From Flavobacterium sp. BFFFF2 (GTDB lineage: Bacteria > Bacteroidota > Bacteroidia > Flavobacteriales > Flavobacteriaceae): a DNA stretch of 64,000 nucleotides. A program made the position numbers and the translations under genes. A model generated the notes under the pieces. The model saw nothing but the letters and a program-made list of their open reading frames with translations, made no database searches and was not told the DNA's origin. Position 1 is the first letter of the stretch, and the number at the start of each line of letters is the position of its first letter. This document shows positions 53,322 through 62,914 of the stretch, in pieces. Location of the stretch: NCBI GenBank assembly GCA_002256385.1, contig NKJD01000006.1, forward strand, positions 1 to 64,000, given 5' to 3'.

Positions 53322-53341
53322 GTAAAATATTTCAATGCCCG

Positions 53342-53349
53342 CAAAAGTA
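53342..53349 (-). promoter_or_regulatory. -7 promoter element of rseP (TACTTTTG)
   Basis: This is TACTTTTG on the minus strand, about 20 bp before ATG 53321. It would drive the rseP-uup-kir operon. Confidence 0.55.
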
Positions 53350-53461
53350 CCAAATTCAACTAACTTTCCATGATAATTAAGTGGTTTTAAAACGAATTTA
53401 ACCAAAAGGGTTAAACCGTCAAATTCTACATTTTGACCCATTTCACTGCCAATATTATTTG

Positions 53462-53469
53462 TAGGTTTG
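53462..53469 (+). promoter_or_regulatory. -7 promoter element of the FAD oxidoreductase gene (TAGGTTTG)
   Basis: TAGGTTTG lies 15 bp before ATG 53485 in the divergent region opposite rseP. Confidence 0.5.
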
Positions 53470-53484
53470 TGGCAAATTTGCACC

Positions 53485-55056
53485 ATGCCTTTTGAACTTT
53501 CTCTTCAAGTGAGCCCTGAGGTAGCCGAAAACGAGGTCCTTTTAAAACAGGCAGTATCTCGTTTGGTTTCGGTTCCAACTGCTGGTATTGCTACTGTGTT
53601 ACCTTTAAAACGCTCTATTGATGCCCGCCAACGCTTGGTGAAAATTAATTTAAAAGTATTGGTTTTTGAAACTGGCGAACTGGTTCACACCACTCCTTCA
53701 TTTGATTTACCTTTTAAAAATGTAACTCAATCTGAGCCCGTTGTCATCGTTGGCGCTGGACCTGCGGGCTTGTTTGCTGCCTTGCGGTGTTTGGAATTGG
53801 GCATCAAACCCATTGTTTTGGAACGGGGCAAAGACGTAAGAGGCCGCCGCCGCGACCTAAAAGCCATCAACCAGCAACATGTAGTAAACGAAAATAGCAA
53901 TTATTGTTTTGGCGAAGGTGGGGCCGGAACGTATTCCGATGGCAAATTATACACCCGCTCCAAAAAGAGAGGTGACATTGACCGCATACTCCAACGTTTG
54001 GTGGCATTTGGGGCTCATCCAGATATCTTGGTAGACGCCCATCCGCACATTGGCACCAATAAACTGCCTCAACTCATTGAAGCCATTCGCGAGAAAATCC
54101 GTGAACTGGGTGGCGAAGTGCGCTTTGACAGCCAAGTGACTGATTTTGTTTTAAGTGGAAACCAAATCAAAGGCGTCACTTTGCAGCAAGGCGAAACGAT
54201 TCAAGCGCGTGCGGTTATTTTGGCCACAGGACATTCGGCCCGCGATATTTTTGCGTTGTTGCACCACAAAAAGATAGCCATTGAATTAAAGCCATTCGCA
54301 TTGGGTGTCCGCATTGAACATCCACAAACTTTGATTGATCAAATTCAATATCATTGCGCGGAGCGAGGTCCTTATTTGCCTCCTGCGCCTTATTCCATCG
54401 TAAAACAAGTTCAAGGACGTGGCATGTATTCGTTTTGTATGTGCCCGGGTGGGGTGATTGCGCCCTGCGCCACTGCCCCAGGCGAAGTAGTCACCAATGG
54501 GTGGTCACCCTCTAAACGCGACCAAGCCACTTCCAATTCGGGCATCGTAGTGGAATTGAAACCCGAAGATTTCAAATCGTACCACAAATTTGGCCCATTA
54601 GCTGGCATGTACTTTCAGCAACACATTGAACAAACCGCTTGGAAATTAGCAGGCGAAACCCAGCGGGTACCCGCCCAACGAATGGTCGATTTTACCCAAA
54701 AACAACAGTCAACGAGCATTCCTGCCACTTCTTATGTGCCTGGAACCACTGCGGTAGAATTGGGCAAAGTATTCCCTGAATTTATCACCAGCATCCTCCG
54801 CGAAGGATTTGTAGCATTTGGCAAAAGCATGCGGGGTTATTTGACCAATGAGGCCATTTTGCACGCCCCCGAAAGCAGGACGTCCTCGCCAGTGCGCATT
54901 CCACGTGACCCAATCACTTTAGAACACATTCAAATTAAAGGCTTGTATCCGTGTGGTGAAGGAGCCGGCTTTGCGGGTGGTATTGTTTCGGCAGCTATTG
55001 ATGGCGAAAAATGCATCGAAAAAGTAGCGCAGGAGTGGGGGATTTCTATTATTTAA
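53485..55056 (+). CDS. FAD-dependent oxidoreductase, COG2509 type
   Basis: The protein has 523 residues. An N-terminal domain of about 80 residues (MPFELSLQVSPEVAENE...) precedes the FAD Rossmann motif VVIVGAGPAGLFAALRCLELG. Then come VLERGKDVRGRRRDL, NYCFGEGGAGTYSDGKLYTR, an ATGHSARD strand and CMCPGGVIAPCAT. The C-terminal GEGAGFAGGIVSAAIDG closes the FAD site. The substrate is unknown. The start is ATG 53485. The stop overlaps the yitT stop on the other strand by 8 bp. Confidence 0.88.
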   Translation: MPFELSLQVSPEVAENEVLLKQAVSRLVSVPTAGIATVLPLKRSIDARQRLVKINLKVLVFETGELVHTTPSFDLPFKNVTQSEPVVIVGAGPAGLFAALRCLELGIKPIVLERGKDVRGRRRDLKAINQQHVVNENSNYCFGEGGAGTYSDGKLYTRSKKRGDIDRILQRLVAFGAHPDILVDAHPHIGTNKLPQLIEAIREKIRELGGEVRFDSQVTDFVLSGNQIKGVTLQQGETIQARAVILATGHSARDIFALLHHKKIAIELKPFALGVRIEHPQTLIDQIQYHCAERGPYLPPAPYSIVKQVQGRGMYSFCMCPGGVIAPCATAPGEVVTNGWSPSKRDQATSNSGIVVELKPEDFKSYHKFGPLAGMYFQQHIEQTAWKLAGETQRVPAQRMVDFTQKQQSTSIPATSYVPGTTAVELGKVFPEFITSILREGFVAFGKSMRGYLTNEAILHAPESRTSSPVRIPRDPITLEHIQIKGLYPCGEGAGFAGGIVSAAIDGEKCIEKVAQEWGISII

Positions 55057-56017
55057 GCGGCCTTTTCTTAATCATTCCGCCCTTGGTGTCTTTAATGCGG
55101 TGCATGACCACAAAAGCATTGGGTTCAATTTTTTCAATTTCAGTGGTTAATTTATTGACTTCGAGTCGGGTAATTACCGTGAAAATGATGTCCACATCGC
55201 GGGTTTCCCCCCTTTTTCCATGCCCACTTTTGCCACTGTACACAGTGACCCCTCGTCCCAATTTATGGGTAATCATGTGCCGCATTTCGTCGTGGTACGA
55301 GGCAATAATGGTGACGCCAATATATTCATCAATCCCTTCCACCAAAAAGTCAAGGGTTTTAGAGGCTGCTAAATACGTAATCATGGAATAAAGGGCTATT
55401 TCAATACCTAAAAAATACGCGGCTGCCGAAAAAATAAACACATTGATGAAAATGACGACATCGCCAATTGTTACGCCGACTTTGCGCGACAAGTAAATGG
55501 CCAGAATTTCGGTGCCATCAATCACACAACCGCCCCGAATGGCAAACCCAATGCCTGCGCCCAAGAAAAACCCGCCAAAGATGGCTACAAGCAACTTGTC
55601 ATGGGTTACTTGTGGATACGGAACCACAGCCAAACAAAGTGCCAGCCCAATCATGGCCAAAGCCGTTTTTATGGCAAACGTTTTACCCATAATTCGGTAG
55701 CCCAAGTAGACAAATGGAGCATTCACCATGACGATTAACAACCACAAGGGCAAATGAGTTAAAGCGGAGAGCAGCAATGAGATACCCGTTGCACCCCCAT
55801 CAATAAATTGATTGGTCACCAAAAAACCTTTAAAACCAAATCCTGCACAACCAATGCCAGTAATGATCAACAGCGTGTCTTTACTATATCGGCGTAGTAA
55901 TATCAAAAAAATGCGATAGGCTTTTGCAAACACATACCCGCTGGGCACTTCTTGAGGTTTGTTTTTGTTTTCCCTCAATATGGTTTGCAACAAGATGTTT
56001 TTAATAAAATGCTTCAT
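55049..56017 (-). CDS. YitT family membrane protein with DUF2179 domain
   Basis: The protein has 322 residues. About 60 residues of N-terminal tail are followed by five or six helices (GIGCAGFGFKGFLVTNQFIDGGATGISLLL, LLIVMVNAPFVYLGYRIMG, FLGAGIGFAIRGGCVIDGTEILA). A C-terminal cytosolic DUF2179 domain follows (VYSGKSGHGKRGETRDVDIIFTVITRLEVNKL). It is a probable transporter of unknown substrate. It converges with the FAD oxidoreductase gene and their ends overlap by 8 bp. Confidence 0.87.
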   Translation of the reverse strand: MKHFIKNILLQTILRENKNKPQEVPSGYVFAKAYRIFLILLRRYSKDTLLIITGIGCAGFGFKGFLVTNQFIDGGATGISLLLSALTHLPLWLLIVMVNAPFVYLGYRIMGKTFAIKTALAMIGLALCLAVVPYPQVTHDKLLVAIFGGFFLGAGIGFAIRGGCVIDGTEILAIYLSRKVGVTIGDVVIFINVFIFSAAAYFLGIEIALYSMITYLAASKTLDFLVEGIDEYIGVTIIASYHDEMRHMITHKLGRGVTVYSGKSGHGKRGETRDVDIIFTVITRLEVNKLTTEIEKIEPNAFVVMHRIKDTKGGMIKKRPLK

Positions 56018-56311
56018 GGTTGATTATTTCCAATAGGTGGCATGGGTAAAGTTAAACAATTTTATGCGGTGAAAAGGCCATGAAATCGAATTAGATACAT
56101 TTTAAATGCGCAACCTGTTGTTCCTTTATTATGTCAAAATCTTTTGCCTTGAGTATTTTTAATGATCATGATTCGTCTGCCGATTTGAAATGGGAATTTT
56201 TAAAAGAAATAAAACCAAAAGTGTAACTTGATTGAACGCTTTGTGGCTACTTTTGAATGTGATGAGTGGCGCTTGTATTTTTCAAGTTTCCAATGGCATT
56301 AATTAAAAATC

Positions 56312-57148
56312 ATGGATACACCCATTTTTAACCCAAACTCTTGGCTCAGGACTCAACAGAACAATGCATTAACCCAAAGGTTGCCTGTGCTTTTTGTAGG
56401 TCATGGCAGCCCGATGAATGCCTTGTGGGACAATACCTTTACCCAACAATTGCAGCTTTGGCCAGCACAATTTGAGCAGCCGCAATCAATTTTGGTGATT
56501 TCGGCCCATTGGTTGTCAAAAGGTACTTGGATTAGCACCACGGCACATCCAACAACCATTTATGATTTTGGCGGCTTCGACGAACGATTGTATCAGATAA
56601 ATTATGGCGCTCCCGGCGACCCTGCACGTGCGCAAGCATTGGTCACCAAGCTAAGTGAGTTCGATGCCCTAGCTGATCCACAACACGGATTCGATCATGG
56701 AGCATGGACCGTGCTCAAATTTTTATACCCGAAAGCGAATATACCCGTGTTTGAAATGAGCATTGATTATTACCAACCGCCTTCTTACCATTATCAATTG
56801 GCCAAAGACATTCAGCAGCTTAGGGACAAGGGTGTTTTAATTATTTGCAGTGGCAACATTGTACACAATTTGAGAAACCTCAATTTTCAGCATGTGGATG
56901 CAGCGCCATTTGACTGGGCCGTTTCATTTGATGAATTCATCAAAAAGCAGCTGCTTGATCGCAACGACCAAGCAATGATACATTATGAAAAAATGGGTGC
57001 AATAGCGGAAATAGCCGTGCCCACCAATGACCATTATTTACCTTTGATTTATGCCTTAGGTGCCACCAACCCCGACGAAAAGATTGTTTTTTGGCACGAG
57101 GGTTTTCAGCATGGCAGCATCAGTATGCGCTGCATTCAATTTGGGTAA
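56312..57148 (+). CDS. LigB-type dioxygenase, 4,5-DOPA extradiol dioxygenase (YgiD-like)
   Basis: The 278-residue class III extradiol dioxygenase-fold protein has LPVLFVGHGSPMNALWDN, LVISAHWLSKGTWISTTAHP, GFDHGAWTVLKFLYP and a C-terminal FQHGSISMRCIQF, all typical of YgiD/DODA proteins. His residues in GHGSP, SAHW and DHGAW make the metal site. It probably opens a catechol ring, but the natural substrate is not known. The preceding 290 bp contain no clear gene. Confidence 0.88.
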   Translation: MDTPIFNPNSWLRTQQNNALTQRLPVLFVGHGSPMNALWDNTFTQQLQLWPAQFEQPQSILVISAHWLSKGTWISTTAHPTTIYDFGGFDERLYQINYGAPGDPARAQALVTKLSEFDALADPQHGFDHGAWTVLKFLYPKANIPVFEMSIDYYQPPSYHYQLAKDIQQLRDKGVLIICSGNIVHNLRNLNFQHVDAAPFDWAVSFDEFIKKQLLDRNDQAMIHYEKMGAIAEIAVPTNDHYLPLIYALGATNPDEKIVFWHEGFQHGSISMRCIQFG

Positions 57149-57181
57149 TCAGGATGTGAATTAATCAACACGAATGTGTGA

Positions 57182-60100
57182 TTACCGTTTCAAGGCAAAA
57201 TGTCCTTTGTAAACTTGCCCGTTTTCACGGTAAACTACAAACCAGTAATCGTCTGCTGGGCATTCTAAGCCGTTGTATCGGCCATCCCAGCCAATGCTGT
57301 TGTAGGGTAGCTCTTGTAAAAACTTCCCAAATCGGTTAAAAATGTGTACTTTAAGTCCAGGTTTGAAGTTTGCAAAGTCAACTTGCCAATAATCGTGAAA
57401 ACCATCGTTGTTGGGCGTAAAATAGACCGGATGATACAGCAAGAAAACCCGTTCTATGTGACTAATGCCACATAAATTCAGGTCTTTCACATACACCATA
57501 TATTCGCCGGTATCTAATCCGGTGAATGTATTACTCGTCTGATAATTAACCCCATCAAGCGAATAAACATAATTGCCAACGCCCCGAACAGTCACTGTAA
57601 TACTATTGTCGTGTACAGTCCAGTCTTGGGTATCAATATGTGCAATTACAGCCGGATTTGATAAAAACAAGGTGAAATTATGTGTGGTAAAGCACTGCAA
57701 AGCATGGTTGTTGTGCCATTCAGAAACCTTCACCCAATAATTCCCGAAATGGTTGAAAGTACTGGTTTGTGTCGTGGATAGATTGGTCCATAAATAACTT
57801 TCAAATCCTGGGCCGGCATCTAAAGTGATGGGGAAATTTTCACAGATCGGAAATTGATCTAACATAGAAACCCTTGGTGCATCAAAGAAGGTGAAATTCA
57901 ATTTTACGACTTTATAACATTGAAATAGATCTGAAATGCGAACATAAATAGTGGGTTCGGTGGTCGAAACTAAAGCAGCTGCTGCTGGTGTATATTGCAG
58001 CGCATGGTCAAGTTGAATGGCCGCATTCTCGCTTTTGTAAAAATTGAAATTATATCCGGCCGCATTTAAAATATATTGGCTGTTGTAAGCGGTCAGGTCA
58101 ACGGTTTCTTGTAAATCATTGAAAGTGTCACAATACAACGTGGAGGAATCATGTCCATTTGGAATGTCATGATAGGTCGTGTTAAAATTGGCGGTTGATT
58201 GTAATGACTCACAACTGCCATGTCGAACAATTATTTGATACGTGTTAGGAACTAAAATATCTGGTAAAATGGGTGAATTGCTCCAATTTTGTCCCCCATC
58301 AAATGAAAAGGAATCACCAAAGGTTTTTACAGTGATACTCCCTTTTATGCCACAACTTGCATCGGAAATCAGAAAAGAAGGTCTAACATTTTCAAAGTCA
58401 ACCAAGTATAGGTAGTTGGTTGGTGAAGTGCAGCCAATGTTGTCTTTAATTTTCAGAATATAACTTCCTGTATTCAAATTGGTAAATACCGGATTCGTTT
58501 GCCAAGTATTTCCCCCGTCAATGCTAAATTCTGCTGCTGCCGAAGTGAAATTAATGGCACCAGAATTACCACAATAAGGATCAATTTTATCGGCTTCGGG
58601 CGATGCTAAAAACTCTCCTTCTAGCGTGATGTCATTTGCATTTGACATACATCCATCCGCATCTTTTGTGCGAATGTGGTAGGTTCCCAATGGCAATTGA
58701 TCTATAGTGTTACTAGTTGTCCATGTTATTCCATTGTCAAAACTATATTCAGGGGCTGTTGACGTTACTGTAATGGATCCGAATCCGCCACAAAAGGTAG
58801 GGTTGACAAATGTAGCTCTCGGAAAAGGTCCATTAAATGACGTAATATAAACGGTTGAAGGATAGGACTCGCATCCAGAGGCTGTTCTAATTTTAATATG
58901 GTAAGTCCCTACATCTGCTTGGCTTAAACTTGGGTTTGATTGCCAATTAGCACCCCCGTCAAAACTCACCTCTGACATAATTGATGTTACTGTGATGCTG
59001 CCATAAGAATTTAAACAGCCAGGCCTTATCACCGACAGCGTGGGGTTCACAGCAATGCCATTTGGTAATATGGTGGCTGAGGTTTGTGCTAAACAGCCAT
59101 CGGTGTCGGTTACAGTAACATGAAAAGTACCAGGAGTATTCACCGTAATAGCAGCCGTTGTCGCTCCTGTGCTCCATGCGTAATGGGTTCCAGTTGAAGC
59201 TGTTAAAACTGTGTCGCCAGCGCAAACATTTAAGATGCCTGAAATGGTGGCAATGGGATTTCGGACTTGAATGGTAATTGGAATAATTTTAAAACAATTG
59301 GGTGTAGTATTACTCACCCTTACATATACTATACGGCTAGCACTTACATAAGCAGCCGGAGTCGCAATCGGATTATAATTTAAGACCGCATCATTTAATT
59401 GCTCAAAATAGGCAAACGTTAAACCAGGTTGATTGACTGCAATAATGGGTTGTGCCAGCAATAAGTTAAATATTTCAGTGCCATTTTTGTCGGTATCACA
59501 ACTTTTAAGTTTAGTTGTCACTAACTGAATGGGGCAATTGACACAATTTAAATACCAAATATCCCAACCAGGATTGGCATCGTCATCCATGACATCGTTG
59601 AAGTGCGTTCCCGTACAATCCGTTTGCGAAACCTTATAGGACAGTTTAACTGACACATTATAAGTGCCCGAAACTAGGTTGGGTAAACTTCCAAGTGGCA
59701 AATCAAAGCAAAAACGAAGGTTGGTCAAATCCACGTTTGCGGGTACCACTGAAGTGTAAACAGTCAAGTTGTTTTCATCGGAAACGGTTAAGGTAAAGGT
59801 GTCTACAGCGGCCAAAATACCTCCAGAACCGGGAACAGTAAACGATCCACAAATTGAAACTGGCAATGTCGGACAATTTAAATACAAGGGATCTAGTTCA
59901 ATGCTTCCTTGTAAATTTTCGGCTGCATGTAAATTGCAAATATCATCAATGTAGGCATACCCAAAATGACCTCCCAAACCGCAACGTGAAGCCATGAATT
60001 CAATGGTAAATGGTTCGTTATTTGGAATGGATGAAATATCTAAATACCCTGCTTGCCAATTGTTTGTAAACAATACCACACTGCCCACTACCAAATTTGG

Positions 60101-60814
60101 TGCCTGGGTAAAAACGCAGTTTTTGGGATCGCCAATTAAACAAAATTCATTGACCACATCACCGTTCATATTTAATATTCTTGCTTTAAAAAAGGGTTGT
60201 TCCTCATCGTGATCTGTTCCGTTAATACTTTGTAAAACAGCCTTGTAATTAAATTTCACCCATTTTTCGTTATCTGTTTTAACTCTCAGCGCTTGAGCAG
60301 TGGCCAAGCCAATTCCAAATTGGTGTTTGTAATTGATTTTCAGTGCATATTGATCGTAAGCTTGGATGTTTCCGATGTATTCGTCTTGGTAATTTGCAGG
60401 AACCGTAGTTGCATCTAAGTCCGGATTGCTTGGATTGTATTCAGGGATTAGGTTTGTCTGCGGATTATTGGAAGGAACACACTGAACAGGATTGTCGGGA
60501 GTGTCTGAAAAACAAGTATAATCAATCAGTTTTTGGCTGTTGTCAAATGTTTCAAAATTGCCGTTTTCACAAAGTGGAACAGGATTTTGTAAGGTTGATT
60601 TTTGCTGATTGGTTTTATTTCTAGCAGTTGCCAATTCAATGCTGCGTTGCGCGTATATTTTTTGCAATACAGCATGATCTGTAATGCGATTGCCAAATTT
60701 GTCTTCAGCTTTAAATGATTCTTTATATTGACGTACAGGTTGATGTTGGGCTTGCAAATACATGCCCCAAATCAAGAAAAGATATAAAATAGAAGGTCGC
60801 AGCATAGAAGGCAT
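57182..60814 (-). CDS. Large T9SS type B repeat protein (gliding-motility-associated C-terminus)
   Basis: The protein has about 1210 residues and a signal peptide (MLRPSILYLFLIWGMYLQAQ). The N-terminal part (to about 420) resembles jelly-roll-like surface modules. Residues of about 500-960 contain at least four units of about 75 residues built on 'GSITVTS...FSFDGG.NW..NP.....GTY.I.I...GC', a SprB-repeat-like pattern. The C-terminal 90 residues (VYFTPNNDGFHDYWQVDF...VHIFNRFGKFLQEL...GWDGRYNGLECPADDYWFVVYRENGQVYKGHFALKR) are the T9SS type B sorting signal. It is exported through T9SS to the surface and may serve adhesion. The first codon could be ATG 60814 or 60805. Confidence 0.88.
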   Translation of the reverse strand: MPSMLRPSILYLFLIWGMYLQAQHQPVRQYKESFKAEDKFGNRITDHAVLQKIYAQRSIELATARNKTNQQKSTLQNPVPLCENGNFETFDNSQKLIDYTCFSDTPDNPVQCVPSNNPQTNLIPEYNPSNPDLDATTVPANYQDEYIGNIQAYDQYALKINYKHQFGIGLATAQALRVKTDNEKWVKFNYKAVLQSINGTDHDEEQPFFKARILNMNGDVVNEFCLIGDPKNCVFTQAPNLVVGSVVLFTNNWQAGYLDISSIPNNEPFTIEFMASRCGLGGHFGYAYIDDICNLHAAENLQGSIELDPLYLNCPTLPVSICGSFTVPGSGGILAAVDTFTLTVSDENNLTVYTSVVPANVDLTNLRFCFDLPLGSLPNLVSGTYNVSVKLSYKVSQTDCTGTHFNDVMDDDANPGWDIWYLNCVNCPIQLVTTKLKSCDTDKNGTEIFNLLLAQPIIAVNQPGLTFAYFEQLNDAVLNYNPIATPAAYVSASRIVYVRVSNTTPNCFKIIPITIQVRNPIATISGILNVCAGDTVLTASTGTHYAWSTGATTAAITVNTPGTFHVTVTDTDGCLAQTSATILPNGIAVNPTLSVIRPGCLNSYGSITVTSIMSEVSFDGGANWQSNPSLSQADVGTYHIKIRTASGCESYPSTVYITSFNGPFPRATFVNPTFCGGFGSITVTSTAPEYSFDNGITWTTSNTIDQLPLGTYHIRTKDADGCMSNANDITLEGEFLASPEADKIDPYCGNSGAINFTSAAAEFSIDGGNTWQTNPVFTNLNTGSYILKIKDNIGCTSPTNYLYLVDFENVRPSFLISDASCGIKGSITVKTFGDSFSFDGGQNWSNSPILPDILVPNTYQIIVRHGSCESLQSTANFNTTYHDIPNGHDSSTLYCDTFNDLQETVDLTAYNSQYILNAAGYNFNFYKSENAAIQLDHALQYTPAAAALVSTTEPTIYVRISDLFQCYKVVKLNFTFFDAPRVSMLDQFPICENFPITLDAGPGFESYLWTNLSTTQTSTFNHFGNYWVKVSEWHNNHALQCFTTHNFTLFLSNPAVIAHIDTQDWTVHDNSITVTVRGVGNYVYSLDGVNYQTSNTFTGLDTGEYMVYVKDLNLCGISHIERVFLLYHPVYFTPNNDGFHDYWQVDFANFKPGLKVHIFNRFGKFLQELPYNSIGWDGRYNGLECPADDYWFVVYRENGQVYKGHFALKR

Positions 60815-60895
60815 CAATCAATCATTTACAGTTACAAAGATTACAAATCAATTTCACATATTTGATAAAAAAAGTTATAATTCGTACATTTTTTT

Positions 60896-61205
60896 TAAGT
60901 TGAAAGTTGAAAGTTGGAAAGTCGAAAGTCCAAAGTTGGAAAGTCGAAAGTCAAAAGTCCAAAGTCGAAAGTCCAAAGTCGGAACTTGAAACCTGACCCG
61001 AGACCCGAAGGGGCGAACGGAGCATATGATATATAGAGGAGGACTGCCAATGGCAGTCAGGTACGCAAGCTTCAGCTTGACAAAAATTAAACTTGAAACC
61101 TGAAACCTGAAACTTGAAACATGAAACATGAAACATGAAACTTGAAACCTGAAACCTGAAACCTGAAACTTGAACTGAAACTTGAAACCTGAAACTTGAA
61201 ACAAA
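60896..61205. repeat. Heptamer tracts around a complete hairpin cassette
   Basis: GAAAGTC heptamers (60899-60980) lead into GACCCGAG...GAACGGAGC (60993-61023). Next is the linker TATGATATATAGAGGAG, then hairpin GACTGCCA-A-TGGCAGTC (61042-61058), AGGTAC, and hairpin CAAGCT-TC-AGCTTG (61066-61079). GAAACCT/GAAACTT heptamers follow (61090-61200). No gene is seen between 60815 and 61285. Confidence 0.85.
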
Positions 61206-61254
61206 ATAATCGATGGCCTCATTTTCAAATTCATAAACAATGAAATCGTTTTCG

Positions 61255-61262
61255 TAACTTTG
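61255..61262 (+). promoter_or_regulatory. -7 promoter element of the carboxylase gene (TAACTTTG)
   Basis: TAACTTTG matches TAnnTTTG and lies 23 bp before ATG 61286. Confidence 0.6.
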
Positions 61263-61285
61263 CCACTAGCACAAAACCCAATCCT

Positions 61286-62914
61286 ATGGACCTTACGTTT
61301 AACAAAAACGAAGATTTTAACAAACTCGCTCTTTCTGAACTCAAACAACGCTTGGTAAAAGTAAAACTTGGCGGCGGAATCAAACGCATCGAGAAGTTGC
61401 ATGCCGAAGGCAAAATGACTGCTCGTGAGCGCATCGATTACTTGTTAGACGAAAACAAGCCTGCCATTGAAATTGGCGCTTTTGCTGGCGAAGGCATGTA
61501 TGCCGAGCACGGCGGCTGTCCGTCGGGTGGGGTAGTGGTAAAAATCGGATACATTCAAGGTAAACAATGTATTGTAGTGGCCAATGACGCCACCGTGAAG
61601 GCAGGTGCTTGGTTTCCAATTACAGGTAAAAAGAATTTGCGTGCCCAAGAAATTGCGCTCGAAAACCGCTTGCCAATCATATATTTAGTGGATAGTGCAG
61701 GGGTGTATTTGCCATTGCAAGATGAAATATTTCCGGACAAAGAACATTTTGGCCGTATTTTCAGAAACAACGCCCAAATGAGCAGCTTAGGCATTACGCA
61801 AATTGCTTGTGTCATGGGGAGTTGTGTGGCTGGTGGGGCCTATTTGCCCATCATGAGCGATGAAGCTTTAATTGTGGATAAGACGGGAAGTATCTTTTTG
61901 GCTGGAAGCTATTTGGTAAAAGCGGCCATAGGCGAAAACATCGATAATGAAACCTTAGGCGGTGCTACCACGCATTGTGAAGTTTCTGGTGTAACCGATT
62001 ACAAAGCCAAAGACGACAAGGATGCGTTGGAGCGGATCAAACGCATTGTAGGTAAAATAGGTGATTATGACAAAGCAGGGTACAACCGAATAGCCGCTGA
62101 AGCACCACAAAGTGACCCTGCAGAAATTTATGGCATTTTACCCAAAGCCCGAACCGAACCTTACGACATGAAACAAATCATTGCGCGTTTGGTTGATCAA
62201 TCGGAATTTGACGAATACAAAGCCGGTTATGGGCAGTCGATTATTACAGGCTATGCACGCATAGATGGCTGGGCGGTTGGCATTGTAGCCAATCAGCGCT
62301 TGGTGTCAAAAACCAAAAAAGGAGAAATTCAATTTGGCGGGGTCATTTATTCAGATAGTGCCGATAAGGCCACACGTTTTATTGCCAATTGCAACCAAAA
62401 GAAAATTCCATTGGTTTTTTTACAAGATGTTACCGGATTTATGGTGGGTTCAAAAAGTGAACATGGCGGCATTATTAAAGATGGCGCCAAAATGGTAAAT
62501 GCCGTGAGTAATTCGGTGGTGCCGAAATTTACCATAGTTATTGGTAATTCGTATGGAGCCGGAAATTATGCCATGTGTGGCAAAGCATACGATCCGAGGC
62601 TCATTGTGGCTTGGCCAAGTGCCGAATTGGCCGTGATGGGCGGTTCACAAGCGGCCAAAGTACTTATGCAAATTGAAGCGTCCTCACTTAAAGCCAAAGG
62701 CGAAGAGGTAGATGCCCAAAAAGAACAAGAGTTATTCGATAAAATCAAAGCCAAATATGACGCGCAAGTGTCACCGTATTATGCCGCAGCCCGATTGTGG
62801 ACTGATGGCATCATTGATCCACTTGATACGCGTACTTGGATTAGTATGGGGATTGAAGCGGCCAATCATGCACCGATTGCAAGGCCTTTTAATATGGGGG
62901 TTTTACAAGTGTAG
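61286..62914 (+). CDS. Acyl-CoA carboxylase beta subunit (carboxyltransferase)
   Basis: The 542-residue biotin-dependent carboxyltransferase moves CO2 from carboxybiotin to an acyl-CoA. Features: KLHAEGKMTARERIDYLLD at the N-terminus; GGCPSGGVVVKIGYIQGKQCIVVANDATVKAGAW; the first oxyanion hole in GSCVAGGAYLPIMSD; the acetyl/biotin site FLQDVTGFMVGSKSEHGGIIKDGAKM; and GNSYGAGNYAMCGKAYDPRLIVAWPSAELAVMGG. The pattern is nearer methylcrotonyl-CoA carboxylase beta than the propionyl type, which points to leucine breakdown, but the substrate is not certain. The biotin-carboxylase subunit is not encoded here. Confidence 0.9.
   Translation: MDLTFNKNEDFNKLALSELKQRLVKVKLGGGIKRIEKLHAEGKMTARERIDYLLDENKPAIEIGAFAGEGMYAEHGGCPSGGVVVKIGYIQGKQCIVVANDATVKAGAWFPITGKKNLRAQEIALENRLPIIYLVDSAGVYLPLQDEIFPDKEHFGRIFRNNAQMSSLGITQIACVMGSCVAGGAYLPIMSDEALIVDKTGSIFLAGSYLVKAAIGENIDNETLGGATTHCEVSGVTDYKAKDDKDALERIKRIVGKIGDYDKAGYNRIAAEAPQSDPAEIYGILPKARTEPYDMKQIIARLVDQSEFDEYKAGYGQSIITGYARIDGWAVGIVANQRLVSKTKKGEIQFGGVIYSDSADKATRFIANCNQKKIPLVFLQDVTGFMVGSKSEHGGIIKDGAKMVNAVSNSVVPKFTIVIGNSYGAGNYAMCGKAYDPRLIVAWPSAELAVMGGSQAAKVLMQIEASSLKAKGEEVDAQKEQELFDKIKAKYDAQVSPYYAAARLWTDGIIDPLDTRTWISMGIEAANHAPIARPFNMGVLQV

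Noticed and set aside
53322..53486. N-terminal extension of RseP
   Set aside because: It contains both divergent promoter elements and no hydrophobic or conserved sequence. The family start with the first membrane helix is at ATG 53321.
56131..56226. 31-codon frame (ATG 56131 to TAA 56226) before the dioxygenase gene
   Set aside because: It is very short with no recognisable pattern. It could be a gene remnant, but support is too weak to list.
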